Shown here in pieces: positions 1 through 12,000 of a stretch of DNA of 64,000 nt; within the stretch, counting starts at the first letter, position 1, and each line of letters opens with the position of its first letter. The stretch spans positions 2,108,001 through 2,172,000 of the forward strand of contig SMMW01000522.1 in the NCBI GenBank assembly GCA_004794655.1, given 5' to 3'. Both the position numbers and the translations under genes were made by a program. The stretch comes from Marisa cornuarietis (lineage: Eukaryota; Mollusca; Gastropoda; Architaenioglossa; Ampullariidae). The notes beneath the pieces were generated by a model. That model did no database searches. It was not told the origin of the DNA and was given only the letters and a program-made list of their open reading frames with translations.

Positions 1-84
1 ATATTTTGAACAAACACATTTTTTAAATTATAATTTAATGCCTGTTCTCCTGTCCATTGTTCTTATGTGTAACCGCATTCAAAG

Positions 85-3000
85 GCAAGAGCGACAGCAC
101 GGTGTGAACGCCGACTTGCCAAGCTTGTGGGCGGCGTTGGCAACCATGACAGCCTGCGCGTGGCTTGTCACCGTGGGCGGGGACCTCGTGTCCACGCGGG
201 CGCTGATGCTGATAGGAGGGATAATACCTCCGGCCATGGGCAGCGTCAGTGCTGCCGTACTACTCAGTTTTTGCGGGATCAAGCTTGTCCACTTCGTACA
301 CCTGGCAGCTGTTCTTGTGCTGGGTGAGCGTTTTGTGTGAGTGTGTGAACTGTTTCTTGTGGTGGTAGGGTATATTTCTATCTTCTTCTGGTGGTTTTTT
401 TTCTTTGGTATGTGTTTGTTACTTACGCTGAGTAATTTTGTTTCTTGCGCTGAGTTTTTTGTCTTTATTATTTTGCTAATTACCCAATTCCCTCCTTTGT
501 ACAGACTTACACCTCATGCACGTTTGCTTTATGAAGGAGCTCATGCGATTTAATCTGGAAGAAAATCGTGTGTATATATATATATATATTCTGATCCAGG
601 AATCAGTCTCAACATCACATTTCTCCTAATGTCCTGTTGGAGCGAAACCATTCAAAACACCGAACTGACCGTCCCGCAAAGGCTCGGCGTGACGCTATCA
701 CATTCAGGCGTGGGCATCGCCATCGCCTCGCTCTCAGTTTCCGTGTCACTAGCAATTGCCTACACATCGGACTTCATTGGCCTCTCCAGCCTCTGCCTCT
801 TTGTTGGTGGGGAAATCATTGCTGCCTTTCGCGTATTTTGTATACTCGTACATCGTTAACGTTCTATGAGTTGCGCTGATGTAAAATAAAATTCCTAGTC
901 TACAGTATAGGAATAAAGGACCAACCCTCAACCAATAAAGTCGATGATTACTTTCTTTTCCTATTTAGAAAGTATAGCTATTGATAAAAATATATAAAAA
1001 ATATTGATACAATATTCTCTCTCTCGCGCGCGCATGTGTGTGTTAAAAGTGAGAGAGAGAGAGAGTTTCGCGTATAGAAGAAAGGAGAAATTGTACTTAT
1101 CTGTTTTAACTATTTTTGTCAGATAAGACTGTAACTATTTTCTGTTGCAGGTCTGGCAGTGTTCGTCACCTTCATCTGTCACATGACCCTTCAGCTCGCG
1201 TGCATGGCGCTGCACGGTCGTCGCGTCTACTCCTCCCGCCATGCCCTTACATGCCTCCGCACCAAGGCGCGCGACGTGCTTCGTCGAGAGGGACGCCGGC
1301 CATGCCACGCCCTCTTCTGTGGAGGTTCGGTCCCCTCCAAACATAGAGCCGACGAAAGTCCCCTGGAAAGAGTTCCGAGGAAAACCTTGATCTCCATGGA
1401 ACAGAGCCTCGCGATCAAAGTGACGACCATGGTGATTTTTCTCGGGGTCACGGCCGTGGCCATCTACGGCGTGACAAAACTTAAAGAAGGGGTCAGCATC
1501 ACGACGTTGGTGCCAAGATCTTCCTACTTCTTCACCTACATGACGATGGATGCTGCCTATTTTGGATTCAGCTTTCCTGTCGCTTTCATCTTCGACGACA
1601 GGACAGAGTACAACCTGAGGACCGCTCAGAAGATGGAGGACCTCCTTCAGAAAGCCAGAGAGGACAGGCTGGTTGAGGACGAGTTCGTTCGTTGTTGGCT
1701 AACAGACTTTGTCAAGTCTCCCTTCTTCAGCGTTGAGCAGGCTGGCGGTAATTTTATTCTGGGCACAGTGCAAGACTTTCTGATCAACACAAGTCGCTTT
1801 CTCAGTGATGTCGTTTTCGACGAGACAGGCCAGCACCTCATTGCGTCGCGGTGCTTCGTGTTTTCCGAAAAGACTTCTGACCAGCACGAACTGGCCAGCT
1901 TCATGCAGCGCATGCGGGGACTGGCGGAAAGCTCAGATCTTCCGGTCTTCGTCTTCCACCCGTCTTTTCTGAGCTATGAGCAGTTTCTGTCGGTCCTGCC
2001 GACAACCCTGCAGACCGTGGGTATCGCTGCAGCGGTACTGTGCGTGGTGCACGGCGTCTTCCTCCCCCACCCCCTCGTGACCGCAGTGGTGGTGATCAAC
2101 ATGCTGTCCAGCATGGTGGACGTCCTCGGGTTCATGACCTTGTGGGGCGTGACGCTGTCGTCGGATACCATGGTGCACGTCATTCTGTCAGTGGTCGTCG
2201 CCGTCAATTTTGCTACTCACGTCTGCACAGCTTTCTTGACGTCTAACTCGGGAACGCGCTCGAAACGTGCGCTTCACGCGACATCATGTGCAGCGGTCCC
2301 TCTCTTCAATTTTGGGATGTCGTCCTTGGTAGGTTTGCTGGTTCTTCTATCTTCTCACTCCTACTTGTTGGAGACATTCTTCAAAGTCATACTCCTCGTT
2401 CTTGCGTTCGGAGTCTTCAACGGCGTTTTCTTCACAACTGCAGTTCTGGCGTTGGTGGGACCCGAAAATCTTCGCCACCTCACAAACAGCAGCCAGCAAA
2501 AAGGACAAGAACAGTTCACTCCCCCTTTAGACTCACCATCCAACAGAATCATTCCAAACGAAGAAAATGTGTCAGGATTCCAAAATGCATCCAATACCCC
2601 CAAACTGTGCGAGAAAACCTCCAACGAACAAAACGCAGCCGAAAAAAGATTCAGATCAAGAACGCAAGACCAAATCAATCGGCACAATTTTACAGGCTTG
2701 CTTCAACAGGCCCGGTCAATCACTATTCCACGGGAGAACGTTGAGGAGGCCGGGCGCTCGACTCCATACTATGTGCCTGTTCTGCCTCCGAGACTGGGCT
2801 ACCCCCAGGAAATGCTGGGAACACGTAACGAGTTTGAAAATATCATTCGGTACCACAAGCATGAACCTGACAAGACGGGACTTCTGGTCACATCAGCACT
2901 GCAACAAGCACGTACGCCAAGAGATCATATGATGAATTCAAGCCACCAGCTTAGGAGTGTATACACTCCTGCTGGAACTCCCAGCTACAAACCACATCGG

Positions 3001-3270
3001 CAGGTGGAAAACGTAGCAAGTGGTAAATCGTTTTTCAGTCAATCATTCAATAGGTCGGGTGAGTCGCTTGAAAGAGTCGGCGGCATAGTGGAAACACTTT
3101 CTAAGAAGGGTAGCCTGGCGTCCACACAAACTTACATATTGGAAATGTTCAAAGATGGTCGTGGACAGCAGGGCACATGGAAGGCAGAACATTTTCGTTC
3201 TGGCGGGAGACAACCTACAGTCTTTGTGTATGATGCTATTTGGGACCACTCGCATTTAGCTCCAGTGTAA
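85..3270 (+). CDS. Patched-domain (RND/SSD) multispanning membrane protein, C-terminal part
   Basis: Three exons join in frame: about 85-323 (acceptor uncertain), 600-806 and 1151-3270 (stop TAA), with GT-AG introns in phase 1. The product has the second-to-last-helix layout of patched/PTCHD transporters. Three membrane segments lie in exon 1, two in exon 2 and one at the start of exon 3, followed by a basic cytosolic linker. A further helix at about 1420-1480 leads to an ectodomain of roughly 170 residues, then five helices between 1990 and 2460. TM1 and the first ectodomain lie left of the window. After 2470 comes a polar, Ser/Thr/Asn-rich tail of about 265 residues that looks disordered. 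Family knowledge: these proteins move sterols or lipids using acidic residues in TM4 and TM10. Here the TM4 motif reads GISLNITF where GxxxDD is expected, and TM10 reads VVAVNFATHV with N (2206-2208) in place of D. The exact subfamily (PTCHD versus dispatched) is not resolved. Confidence 0.8.
1014..1065. repeat. CT / CG / GT / GA simple-sequence block
   Basis: Purine-pyrimidine simple repeats (CT, CG, GT, then GA) lie in the last intron of the patched-like gene, about 90 bp before the exon 3 acceptor. A (TA)9 run sits in the preceding intron at 572-589. Confidence 0.85.
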
Positions 3271-3778
3271 GTCATGATGAGGTCTTCCAATACTTTGCAC
3301 CACATCCTTCTCCATCCACTCTAGCCAGGAACTGAGTAGCAAAAGACGTACGTCTACCTTTATCTCCCTTTAATAGGTGCAGAGTAAGTTCCCTTAGATC
3401 CAAGTTAAGGACAGACTAGATCTCTGGACGGACATATCGCACGCTCGTCCTTCTCTGCAGACGTTAAGATAGTACAACACCTCATAAGGGATATTATCAC
3501 AAACAAAAGGTCAGGAAATCTCACAAAATGCGTTGCTGTTGGTAGCTTTATTCTTCCTGTTCAAATCAGAAAAAAATCTACCTCCGATTCAAAGGGTGAG
3601 CCCATACATATCTGCTGTGAGTTTCCATGATCCCTTGTGACATATACAGACCAGCCCCCTACTTGTGTAGCTGACTGTCCACCTCTCACGTGGAAATCTA
3701 AAGATATGTGGAGGCAAGACAAATGTGACTGAGTGCAGAATCAAATTCTTAAATACCAACCACACTGCTTCACACTAC

Positions 3779-3958
3779 CCTATTGACAGTGAATGACCAT
3801 ACACAATATATTACCCCACTGATAGTGAATGATCATACACAGTATAATACCCCACTGACAGTGAATGACCATACAAAATATAATATTCCACAGACAATGA
3901 ATGACCATATTTACAAATACACATTACACTGACAATAAGTGACAATACACAACATACA
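3779..3958. repeat. 36-bp minisatellite, about 5 degenerate units
   Basis: The phrase GAATGACCAT recurs at 3791, 3827, 3863 and 3899, exactly 36 bp apart, with a fifth weaker unit about 38 bp later. It lies about 500 bp after the stop of the patched-like gene, probably in its 3' UTR; a candidate AATAAA is near 4040. Confidence 0.85.
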
Positions 3959-4363
3959 CAGATTAACTTAATACAACAGTTCTTTAGTCTCTGTGCTCAC
4001 CCTTTCTCCACATTAATTGCCAAGAGTGGAGAAGTAAAAACAAAAAACAAATAAAAAACGGTTATTTTATATCCTGTAAATGCTTTAATTTGTTATAAAC
4101 AATTAAAATGTCTTAAGGGCTCTATTTCTAATTTTCCTCATGGTAGTTATTTTAGTGCTTCATCTACTCTGTGGCCACACACAAAACTCTAACGCACTTG
4201 GACCACTCTGTTTGTAACTTCACCTGATTGTCTATAATATTGTAGACATATACAATGCCCACTTGTAACAGTCATGAAGCTTACCCCACCCCCCACAGTG
4301 CGAAATCACCAAGAGGTGGAATCACTTTCCCTTTCAAAGTCAACAACAACGTCACGAAGCTCT

Positions 4364-4600
4364 TGAGGGTCCCTGGTAGTGTAGTGGTTAACACACTCAC
4401 TTGTCACCGCTGCAGTGAGCACTCCGGGTTCAGATCTCTTCCTGGGACACTCTCTGTATGTGCCACCTGTTTGCAGGGCTGGGTGGCGGGGGTTTTCTCT
4501 GGATACTCCAGTTTCCTCCCCCTACCTTCCCCCCATAGTGCAAAATTGCCGCAAGGTGGAAGCACTTTACCATTAAATAAACCAACCAACCAACCAACCA
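4364..4600 (+). mobile_element. tRNA-Glu-derived SINE with a perfect 12-bp target-site duplication
   Basis: Positions 4370-4447 resemble tRNA-Glu: TCCCTGGTAGTGTAGTGG carries the A box, a TCACCGC anticodon-arm remnant follows, and GGGTTCAGATC is the B box. Next come a central GGATACTCCAGTTTCCTC segment and a 3' tail ending in (CAAC)n. The 12-mer TCACGAAGCTCT occurs at 4352-4363 and again at 4601-4612, a clean target-site duplication. A related tail copy without the tRNA head sits immediately upstream at about 4284-4340. The insertion lies between the patched-like gene and CENPW. Confidence 0.85.
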
Positions 4601-4612
4601 TCACGAAGCTCT

Positions 4613-6099
4613 CAGGGCTTTTGATGTTGATACTCTTGTACATAATGACATTTTGTGGACTTGGTGTTTAATTCTCCAAACAGACAAATGCATTATTCAG
4701 CTTCTGCAGATAAACTTGAAACACCACTCCATGACAAATCGATGGGAGAGCTATTGAGCACAAGGGTATATTTGTCTTTCACATCTGTAAGATAATCTGG
4801 GTTGTCAATGAATCCATTTCCCATTCTGTGTTAAATTAATCAAGCCAGACAGTTCCATATTCTAGTAGTAGTTCTTGGTATGGAGGGTCGGTTACAAAAC
4901 AGAAACGAAGGATCTGTTGATGAAAGCTTTTAAGTTCCAATACACGTTGCAGCAAATTTGTTTAAAATCAATCTCATGCTTTTGCCAAAATTAAAGTGTA
5001 CTAGTACAGTTTAAGGTTATAAAACAAGTAACTAAAACATCTTCCATTAGGATAAAGATTGCTTGAAAATTTTTCATTCTACCTTCTTTGAATGAGCTTT
5101 AAAATGGTTTCCTGTTAGTATGCTTTATAGGAACAGTTAAAATAATCTTTTACTGATACACTTTTTGTGACAAAAATTATATTACAATGATGTAGCAGAA
5201 TGATCAATAACCTGTATAATCCAGAGACGGTCTTAGGAAATTATTGTTTGCATTTGTACTGTCCTAACATTTGCTATGTTGTCATTAACAAAAAGCAGGA
5301 TCATGACATATTAAATGGGACATAAATTACACATTTTTCATGTTTGTGTAAAATACTTGGCACTTGTGTAAATGAAGCATGTATTTCCCATAAAGGAAAT
5401 GTGTATTTTAGAGGCATATATGTTTGACGTGTTACATATTATTCTCTATATGTAAATATATAAAAAATATATATGGCAGCAGGAAGAGGGGAGAGAGAGA
5501 TACAGCTTTACACTTGTTAAGAATAGCACTGAACACAACGTGGAGTGAGAAAAAGAGTGCTTACTCAAAAATATAAAATGCCACATAGTTATTGCAAAGG
5601 AGCTTGTGTGCAAATTGTCATCACATATACATCAGTAATTAATCTATTAGTTGTATGTTGCCAGTAGATGTCGAGGTTACGTGAAAGATGGTTTGAAAAG
5701 TGTCCAAAATGTTGCTTGTTCACACATCTGTATGAGCCCTGATGCACTTTCTTATAAAACAAATACAACCAAAAACCTTTTCTAGACATTTTATTTTTGC
5801 AAGTTTTTTCCATTCACGAAATTCCATGCCAAAATTTAAAAATTACTTCTAAAGACTTTCACTTAATGTATTGCCTTAAAGCATTATTTGAATAAAGCGT
5901 GCATTCTTCCAAATAAAAAAAATGTGTATAGGTTAACTCACAACTACATCTATACTTTACGTTTGTTTCTTTCATGCTGACATGCACATTGTCCTCACTT
6001 TCCAAACCAACATTGCACGGGGAGTCATCAATAGCAGGCAAAAAACACTATCACAGTTTAACAGTTTCATTTTTGCAGATTTTGTGATTTTTGTAGAAC
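4613..6099. other. Intergenic / 3' UTR, no gene seen
   Basis: AT-rich sequence between the SINE and the CENPW stop codon. The right part probably contains the CENPW 3' UTR; a TTTATT (AATAAA on the minus strand) at 5790-5795 is a candidate poly(A) signal. No reading frame here shows recognisable protein similarity. Confidence 0.6.
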
Positions 6100-8654
6100 C
6101 TATCCACGCAACTTGCGAAACACAACCTGCAGTAGAAAAATCCTAAAATGTAAATGGTGGAAACAATTCATATAAAATAAAATACTGGGTATATGTTTCT
6201 AATGCAGGTATCTAGTAATTTGATGAAAGCAAAATGGCTTTAAAAAAAAACAACTTAAAAACAAACACAACTCTGTCTTGTCCTCAATTGAGTCCAAAAT
6301 TAAAATCATAATTAAAATTATAATAGGAGACATTTACTGTGGATCAAGTGCATGCAAGTAGGTAGTATGATCAACAGGGAGAATTTCCAATTTGACTTTA
6401 TCAGCCCACACTCTCAGAATGAGCAAAGAAACTGTCTTGAGCATGACAAATCTACTGCAAAGAGTGCTATGTTAGTATATATCATTTGTGCCCAACCTAT
6501 GGCCAGTGGATCACATCCGGGCCACTAAGGTGCCTCACGCGGCCTGCTGATTTTGGCTTATGATTTCTTTTTTTCTAACCAAATCTTACACTTTGGTATA
6601 TTGCTGCATAATTTCATTTTTAACGTCAGCATGATTCTGGCAAAACCGCCATGTTCTGGCTCACAGGCGAGAAATGGTTGGGCACTACTGGTATATACCT
6701 TCTGATGTCTACAACTCAAGGTTAGCAACAAAGCTAACTGCTGGGGAGATATAAGCACTTGTCAAGCCAGTATTCATTAACATACACCTGTTGTAGTGCA
6801 AGAGGTATAAAACTATGTAAAACATTTGGAATTCTGAGGATCTCTGGTACAGTTGTGCAAGTTACAAACTGTGATGCCTGTAAATGATAGTCTTGCCCCC
6901 CTCCCCCCAAAAGCCAAGTGCTGGATTATACACCCACATAAGTAATGCTGAATTAATTAGACATGATCATGGGAACATTTAGCAGCTACTGCATAGAATG
7001 TGGGATCAAACTGCTAGTCCACCAAACTGGATCTTACTTTTTTTCCCCAAAGAATAACAAAAAGACAATTTGCACATTCTTACCTTTTTTACTGTCTTGA
7101 CATGCTCTGCTGTTATAGTTCTGGATTTTTCTGACCGTGCCAGTGTTTCACATTCTGCAGCCAAAACTTTCATGAAGAGTATGTAGTTAAGCCACACCTG
7201 AAGGAAAAAAAACACGTCATAAACAAGCTAAAGCCTTCTGAAATGCCAGAACCAGTCCAAACCATAACTTGTATTCCGGCACCAGTTGATTAAACCAGCC
7301 CATGAATCGATTTAAAGAACATAAAGAGACGACACAAACCACTTTTTAATATATGCTTGTTTCACCAACATCAACACCAATGCTGCCAAAAACGTTTGGG
7401 TTAAATCTGATAAATAAGGCAGAGTGTTGTCATGTATGTTTGTTTGTGTGTGTGGGTTAGGAGGTGATGTGGGGGTTCTTACTGAGGGTTATGCAACAAT
7501 ACACTATGCAAACATCACTAATTTCCAGACACCCTTCTTTTGTGTACAAAAAGTTATGTTTGGTTGATGCATGTTGCCTCAAAACATTTATTTTTTCAGT
7601 GTTTATTAATGAAGCTGTGTGGACTGCTTTGTAATAAATGAAGAGCAAAATGTACTTCTTCTACTAATCAGAGAAAATATTGACACAATAAAGGCACACT
7701 GTGAAAGAAAGTGTGACAGACAAGAGGAAGAAAGCAAGCGAGGGGAATGGGGTTGCAAGCAAGTGAGAAAGCATGATGGGGAGCAACCAAGCATGTGTGG
7801 CAATTAGCACCAAGGTAAACCTGGAGAAACTGCATTTTTCAAGGGCATGAATCCAATCTGTTTCAAGTAGGGTGATGCTCACAAAAGGTGAGATTAAAAC
7901 ATCACCATTATCCAATCAAATCTAGTCATATGACTTTACAAGGCTTAGCAAACTTTCACTTCTCCATGGCAGGAATGCTTATAGTGGTTACATTTTATAT
8001 TAAAATAGTAAACACACTCCAGAGATTAATATATCCTTGAAAAACTTTACAGCTGGATAAAAAAAATTAAACAGGAAATTTAAAGCTCATCCACCACTGC
8101 AGCATGTTCTTAGACTCTCCATGAGAGTGCAAACTTATCAAAAGTTCACAAAAAAAGTATTTTGAGTCCCAGCCATTGTGTCCTGAACAAAGTATAGGGA
8201 TATTATAGTATTTCTACACTAGCAGACTCAATGATGATGATGATGATGATGATGATGTCGATTTATATTGCGCAGGTATCCATTCAAAAGAATGCTCACT
8301 GCGCTGCAAAAACAGAAGAGAAGAAAAAAATAAAACAACAGGAAAGTAAAAAATAATAAAGACAGAAATGGTGCTAGGTTGTTTAAGTCTGTCTTAAGTA
8401 CAGATTCAAAATGGGCAGAGGACATTTAAACACACATCAAACAAATCGGCAAATAAATAAACGGAGAAAAACAAGCAAAAGGAGAATCATGCTCGCGAAC
8501 ATGCCACAAAAAGTCTGTTAGTCATTATTTAATTAAGACGTGAAAAACACAACATACTTACTAAAGAATCAACATTTGATGCTTTCATAGTAGTTTTCTT
8601 AAGAGATCTTTTAAGTGACAATTTTACTCTGGCTTTTTTAAAAGCAGGAATCAT
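6100..8654 (-). CDS. CENPW: Centromere protein W (histone-fold kinetochore subunit)
   Basis: Three coding exons on the minus strand: 8654-8562, 7197-7084 and 6126-6100 (stop TAG), both introns phase 0 with GT-AG ends. The predicted protein has 77 residues (human 88). Exon 1 gives a basic N-terminus (SLKRSLKK) corresponding to the basic arm of the family. Exon 2 gives the histone-fold core with LNYILFMKVLAAE and SEKSRTITAEHV, matching the family pattern LNxLLFxxxLAEES...CRxIxxEHV. The nine-codon last exon encodes VVFRKLRG, equivalent to the VILKKSRG end of human CENP-W. Known role: it pairs with CENP-T in the CENP-T-W-S-X complex that binds DNA at the inner kinetochore. The start was chosen as the ATG (MIPAFKK) nearest the basic arm; an upstream ATG at 8720 adds residues unlike the family, and a 5' UTR intron ending just before 8654 is possible. 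Confidence 0.85.
6483..6690. mobile_element. hAT-type MITE with 8-bp duplication
   Basis: The ends are near-perfect inverted repeats: CATTTGTGCCCAACC at 6483-6497 and GGTTGGGCACTACTG at 6676-6690. Next to the left end is the GGCC-rich phrase seen in many animal hAT derivatives. The flanking octamers are GTATATAT (6475-6482) and GTATATAC (6691-6698), a 7/8 match at the duplication length expected of hAT. At 208 bp it has no coding capacity. It lies in CENPW intron 2. Confidence 0.8.
8231..8401 (-). mobile_element. Interspersed element 3' end with (ATC)n tail, copy 1
   Basis: A (ATG)n run to 8257 is followed by about 145 bp nearly identical to 63838-63981 at the other end of the window. Read on the minus strand, the unit ends in TGCGCAATATAAATCGAC and then (ATC)n, the usual layout of a LINE or LINE-mobilised SINE 3' end. 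It lies in CENPW intron 1. The two copies share the motifs CAGGTATCCATTCAAAAGAA and GGTGCTAGGTTGTTTA. Confidence 0.8.
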
Positions 8655-9000
8655 TTTAAAAAAGATCAACTGAAATACGCACAGAAATGTTTTAACACAG
8701 GCTTCTGTGGTTTCTAACACAGACTTCTATGAGGCTGTGGTCTCTAGTTTTTAAGCTTTGCGCTCGGAAGTAGACTACAGTTACGCAGATGACCCACACA
8801 ATTATTTTTTATAATAATGATTTATTCACTCAGATATAGACAAACTTTAAAGAACATATGTTTCGTCATCATATTTTATTTTATTAAGTTCAGTCTTATT
8901 CTGTTGACAGTTTACTGCAGACTAAATACTAGTGCTTCCGGTCACGCTGTGTAACGTGTTTGTAGTTTTACACATCAGGTGAAAACTAAACTCTGCAACC
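8655..9000. promoter_or_regulatory. Bidirectional CENPW / GNL2 promoter with two ETS-type sites
   Basis: Only 346 bp separate the two start codons, which diverge. CGGAAGT at 8765-8771 reads toward GNL2, and CTTCCGG at 8935-8941 is the same ETS core on the other strand. No TATA box is obvious at the expected spacing. ETS sites are typical of TATA-less housekeeping promoters; that these are functional is an inference. Confidence 0.5.
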
Positions 9001-12000
9001 ATGACGAAAACAACGAGAAAGCCCAAGATTAAGGATAAAGTGAATAAAGCGAACCACAGTATGAATCCAGGTATAATTTTTTTTATATTTGGATTGTTCT
9101 GAGAATACAGAACTAAACACAAACTCATTTCCAACGAGCTCATATGCATACAGTTCCTCATTTTGTCCCCAGGAGTAGCTTATATGTGTATAAGTGTGTG
9201 CGTCTTTCCCCATATTTCATCCACCAGATAGGCAGTAGCCTGCATGCATCTTTGTTTTGGAACAGTTGTTTTTAAGTCACATTATTCCCTACAGATTTCC
9301 TAAGACTTTGAATAGAGATTGGAAGACCACACACATCCACTTTTCACATCCATAAAAAATAATTAAAATTGTACACTTTCAAAAATTTGTTTTTTAAAGT
9401 ATGTCCACATAAAAATACGAGCAATCGCAAACATATACATAATAATAGTTTCTGTATTATTATTTAATGTATGCAGATCGAGAAAAGGGAAAAGGTGGGC
9501 AAAACATGCGTGACCGGACTACCATAAAACGGCTTCAGATGTATAGAAACTTCAAACCAAAACGGTAATTTCAAACTTTTGCATGAAACATGAAATCTTT
9601 TAATAGCAAAGTTTTGGAACTGGTGGGATGCAACAACTTATTAACACAAAAGTCATTCATGTAGATGTCAAAATATTTTCTTGTTTCCTGTGGGTGTGGA
9701 GAAATCATATTTAATATGTATTTGATGCAAAGTTCAACATTAAACATTTAGAAATAATCGGCACAGCTTTGATATAGAGTAACTCGCAACGGGCATAACA
9801 AAAATGGCTCGCAGCATTTTTCGTCTGCTCGCTCCATTCAATTGCCCAAATGTACCTAATAAACTAAACCTAACCCTAACCCTACCCCAAACCCTATCTC
9901 TAACCCTAACCCCAAACCTCTGACAAAATAACATAGGCCGGCCTATGATGTACCGAGTTACTCCATATCAAAGGTCTGTCAAATAATCTTTACCAAAATT
10001 TACCATGTTAATTTATGTAAGGGAAAACATTGTGACAATGTTCTGAAAGGACAACTATGGCACATTTAAACATGTTAATACCTCATCCTTTCCTAGAGAC
10101 AAGACAGGTAAAATCATCAGGGCTGCACCATTTCAGGGAACTCTGCCATCAGGAACTGTTGCTCGTGTTGAACCCAACAGGCGCTGGTTTGGTATGTTGT
10201 AAATAAGTTTGAACAAGGATGTTTACTATATATAATCAGTTTGTCATTTTTTTTATTACTTCACCTTGTTGCTGCATTAGACTAGATTTCTCACTGTACT
10301 TAAATGATTTTTAGTACCATTTGCTTCATCCTCTTGGTTCAAGATAAAAATGAACATTACAATGACTGGCTTATAACTGAAGATTGCGAAGACGACAGTG
10401 GGTGATGTTTGTTTTTTATTATTGCTGCTCTGAGATAAACATTAGACCAAGAAACCTAGACATTTTTGGAAAAGAGAAAACTTGAACATTGCAATAAAAA
10501 GTAATGAAAATCGCCTTGCCCGTGCTACGAACGTGGCTTGTCGAACCAAGAGGGTTAAATTAGGTATCTCAAACAAAAATTTCACAAACTGACTCATTGA
10601 ATACTACCTTGTTAAAGATCTTTTACTTGTTTATATCGTACATAAATCAACTGTTTAGGTTCATTAAGAGCAAAGCTAAGAATTTGTTGAAGCTTTCTGG
10701 TGCAAATTTAGGAACCATTTTAAATTTGATGATTTGCAGGTTTCAGTGCCTGTAAGTAATACCTGAAATGCTTATTGGAATAAATATTTCACATGGCAGT
10801 ATTTCTAAATATAAAGTAAAAAAAAAACCTCAAGACACAAATACACTGTAAGTCAGTAAAATTTTTCAGTTCTTGTATTGTGGCAGACGGGTCACATAAC
10901 CTCATTTTTCTGTCCCCCCCCCCATTTAGCAAAAGCTAAATACATCAGTAAAATTGTCAGAGCTTCTTGAACTATGTTCCTACTTGTATTTTTACAATGA
11001 ACACTTGACTGCTGCAGAAATTGTAAAAAAGTCCATTGCAACTTAAGAGCACCATCAACAGTATGTGCTGTGTGTTCAGGAAGAAGTAGATTTTTAGAGC
11101 TTTATTCCTATTAAGTAATATTAAAGATGTAACTGTTTTTTATTATGTCATTAAATGCAAACTTTTAAGCTCAGCAGAAGTTAAGTGGTATTTATTGTCT
11201 ACATCACTGATGGGTGTGTTCTTTCATGTTAATTTTAGGAAATACAAGAGTAATTGGGCAACAAGCACTTCAGTCATTTCAGGAAGAGATGGCAAAGGTC
11301 AAGAATGATCCTTATAAAATCATCATGAAGCAGACAAAACTTCCCATAACTCTGCTAAATGAAAAGGCTAAGGTATGAGAGTTTCTGCAGCAGAAAATAT
11401 TACTTGGAGGCTGAGATTAAACATGTAGCTTCTTTATACAGAATGGTTTTCTCCTGAAAATTTTTCAGGAACTTCTTAAAAATAATAAAGACTGCCACTA
11501 ATGTTGCAGGCTTGTACTGCAGATCTATGAAAACTTTCATTTGCATTTGAAAGGCCAGCTTCATTTGATCAATATCTCCTACACTAATCCCTGTATGACA
11601 CTTCAGATGTTTATGTCATAAATGTTATACAAACTAACAATTTTTGAGTGACTTAGTGGCATGAACAACTGGAGTCTGTAAATGCTGTGCATATTCAAAA
11701 CTTGTGCTGCAGCACAGATTTGTCATGAAGGTAAGGCATAGATTAACTGTTTGACCATCTTTGTCTTTTTGTTCAGCACCAACGAAGTCATCTGCTAGAA
11801 GTTGAATCCTTTGAGCAAACATTTGGCCCGAAAGCTCAAAGGAAAAGGCCCACACTTCAGGATTCTTCTTTTGAGGTAAATATGATTAGAAGATTACATT
11901 TAGATATCAAATGTGCATACCTACCAGAACATTATTTTTTTTCTACCAGATGACATGACTATGTAGAGTTAACCTTACTAGCTACCCAATTTCAGATGTC

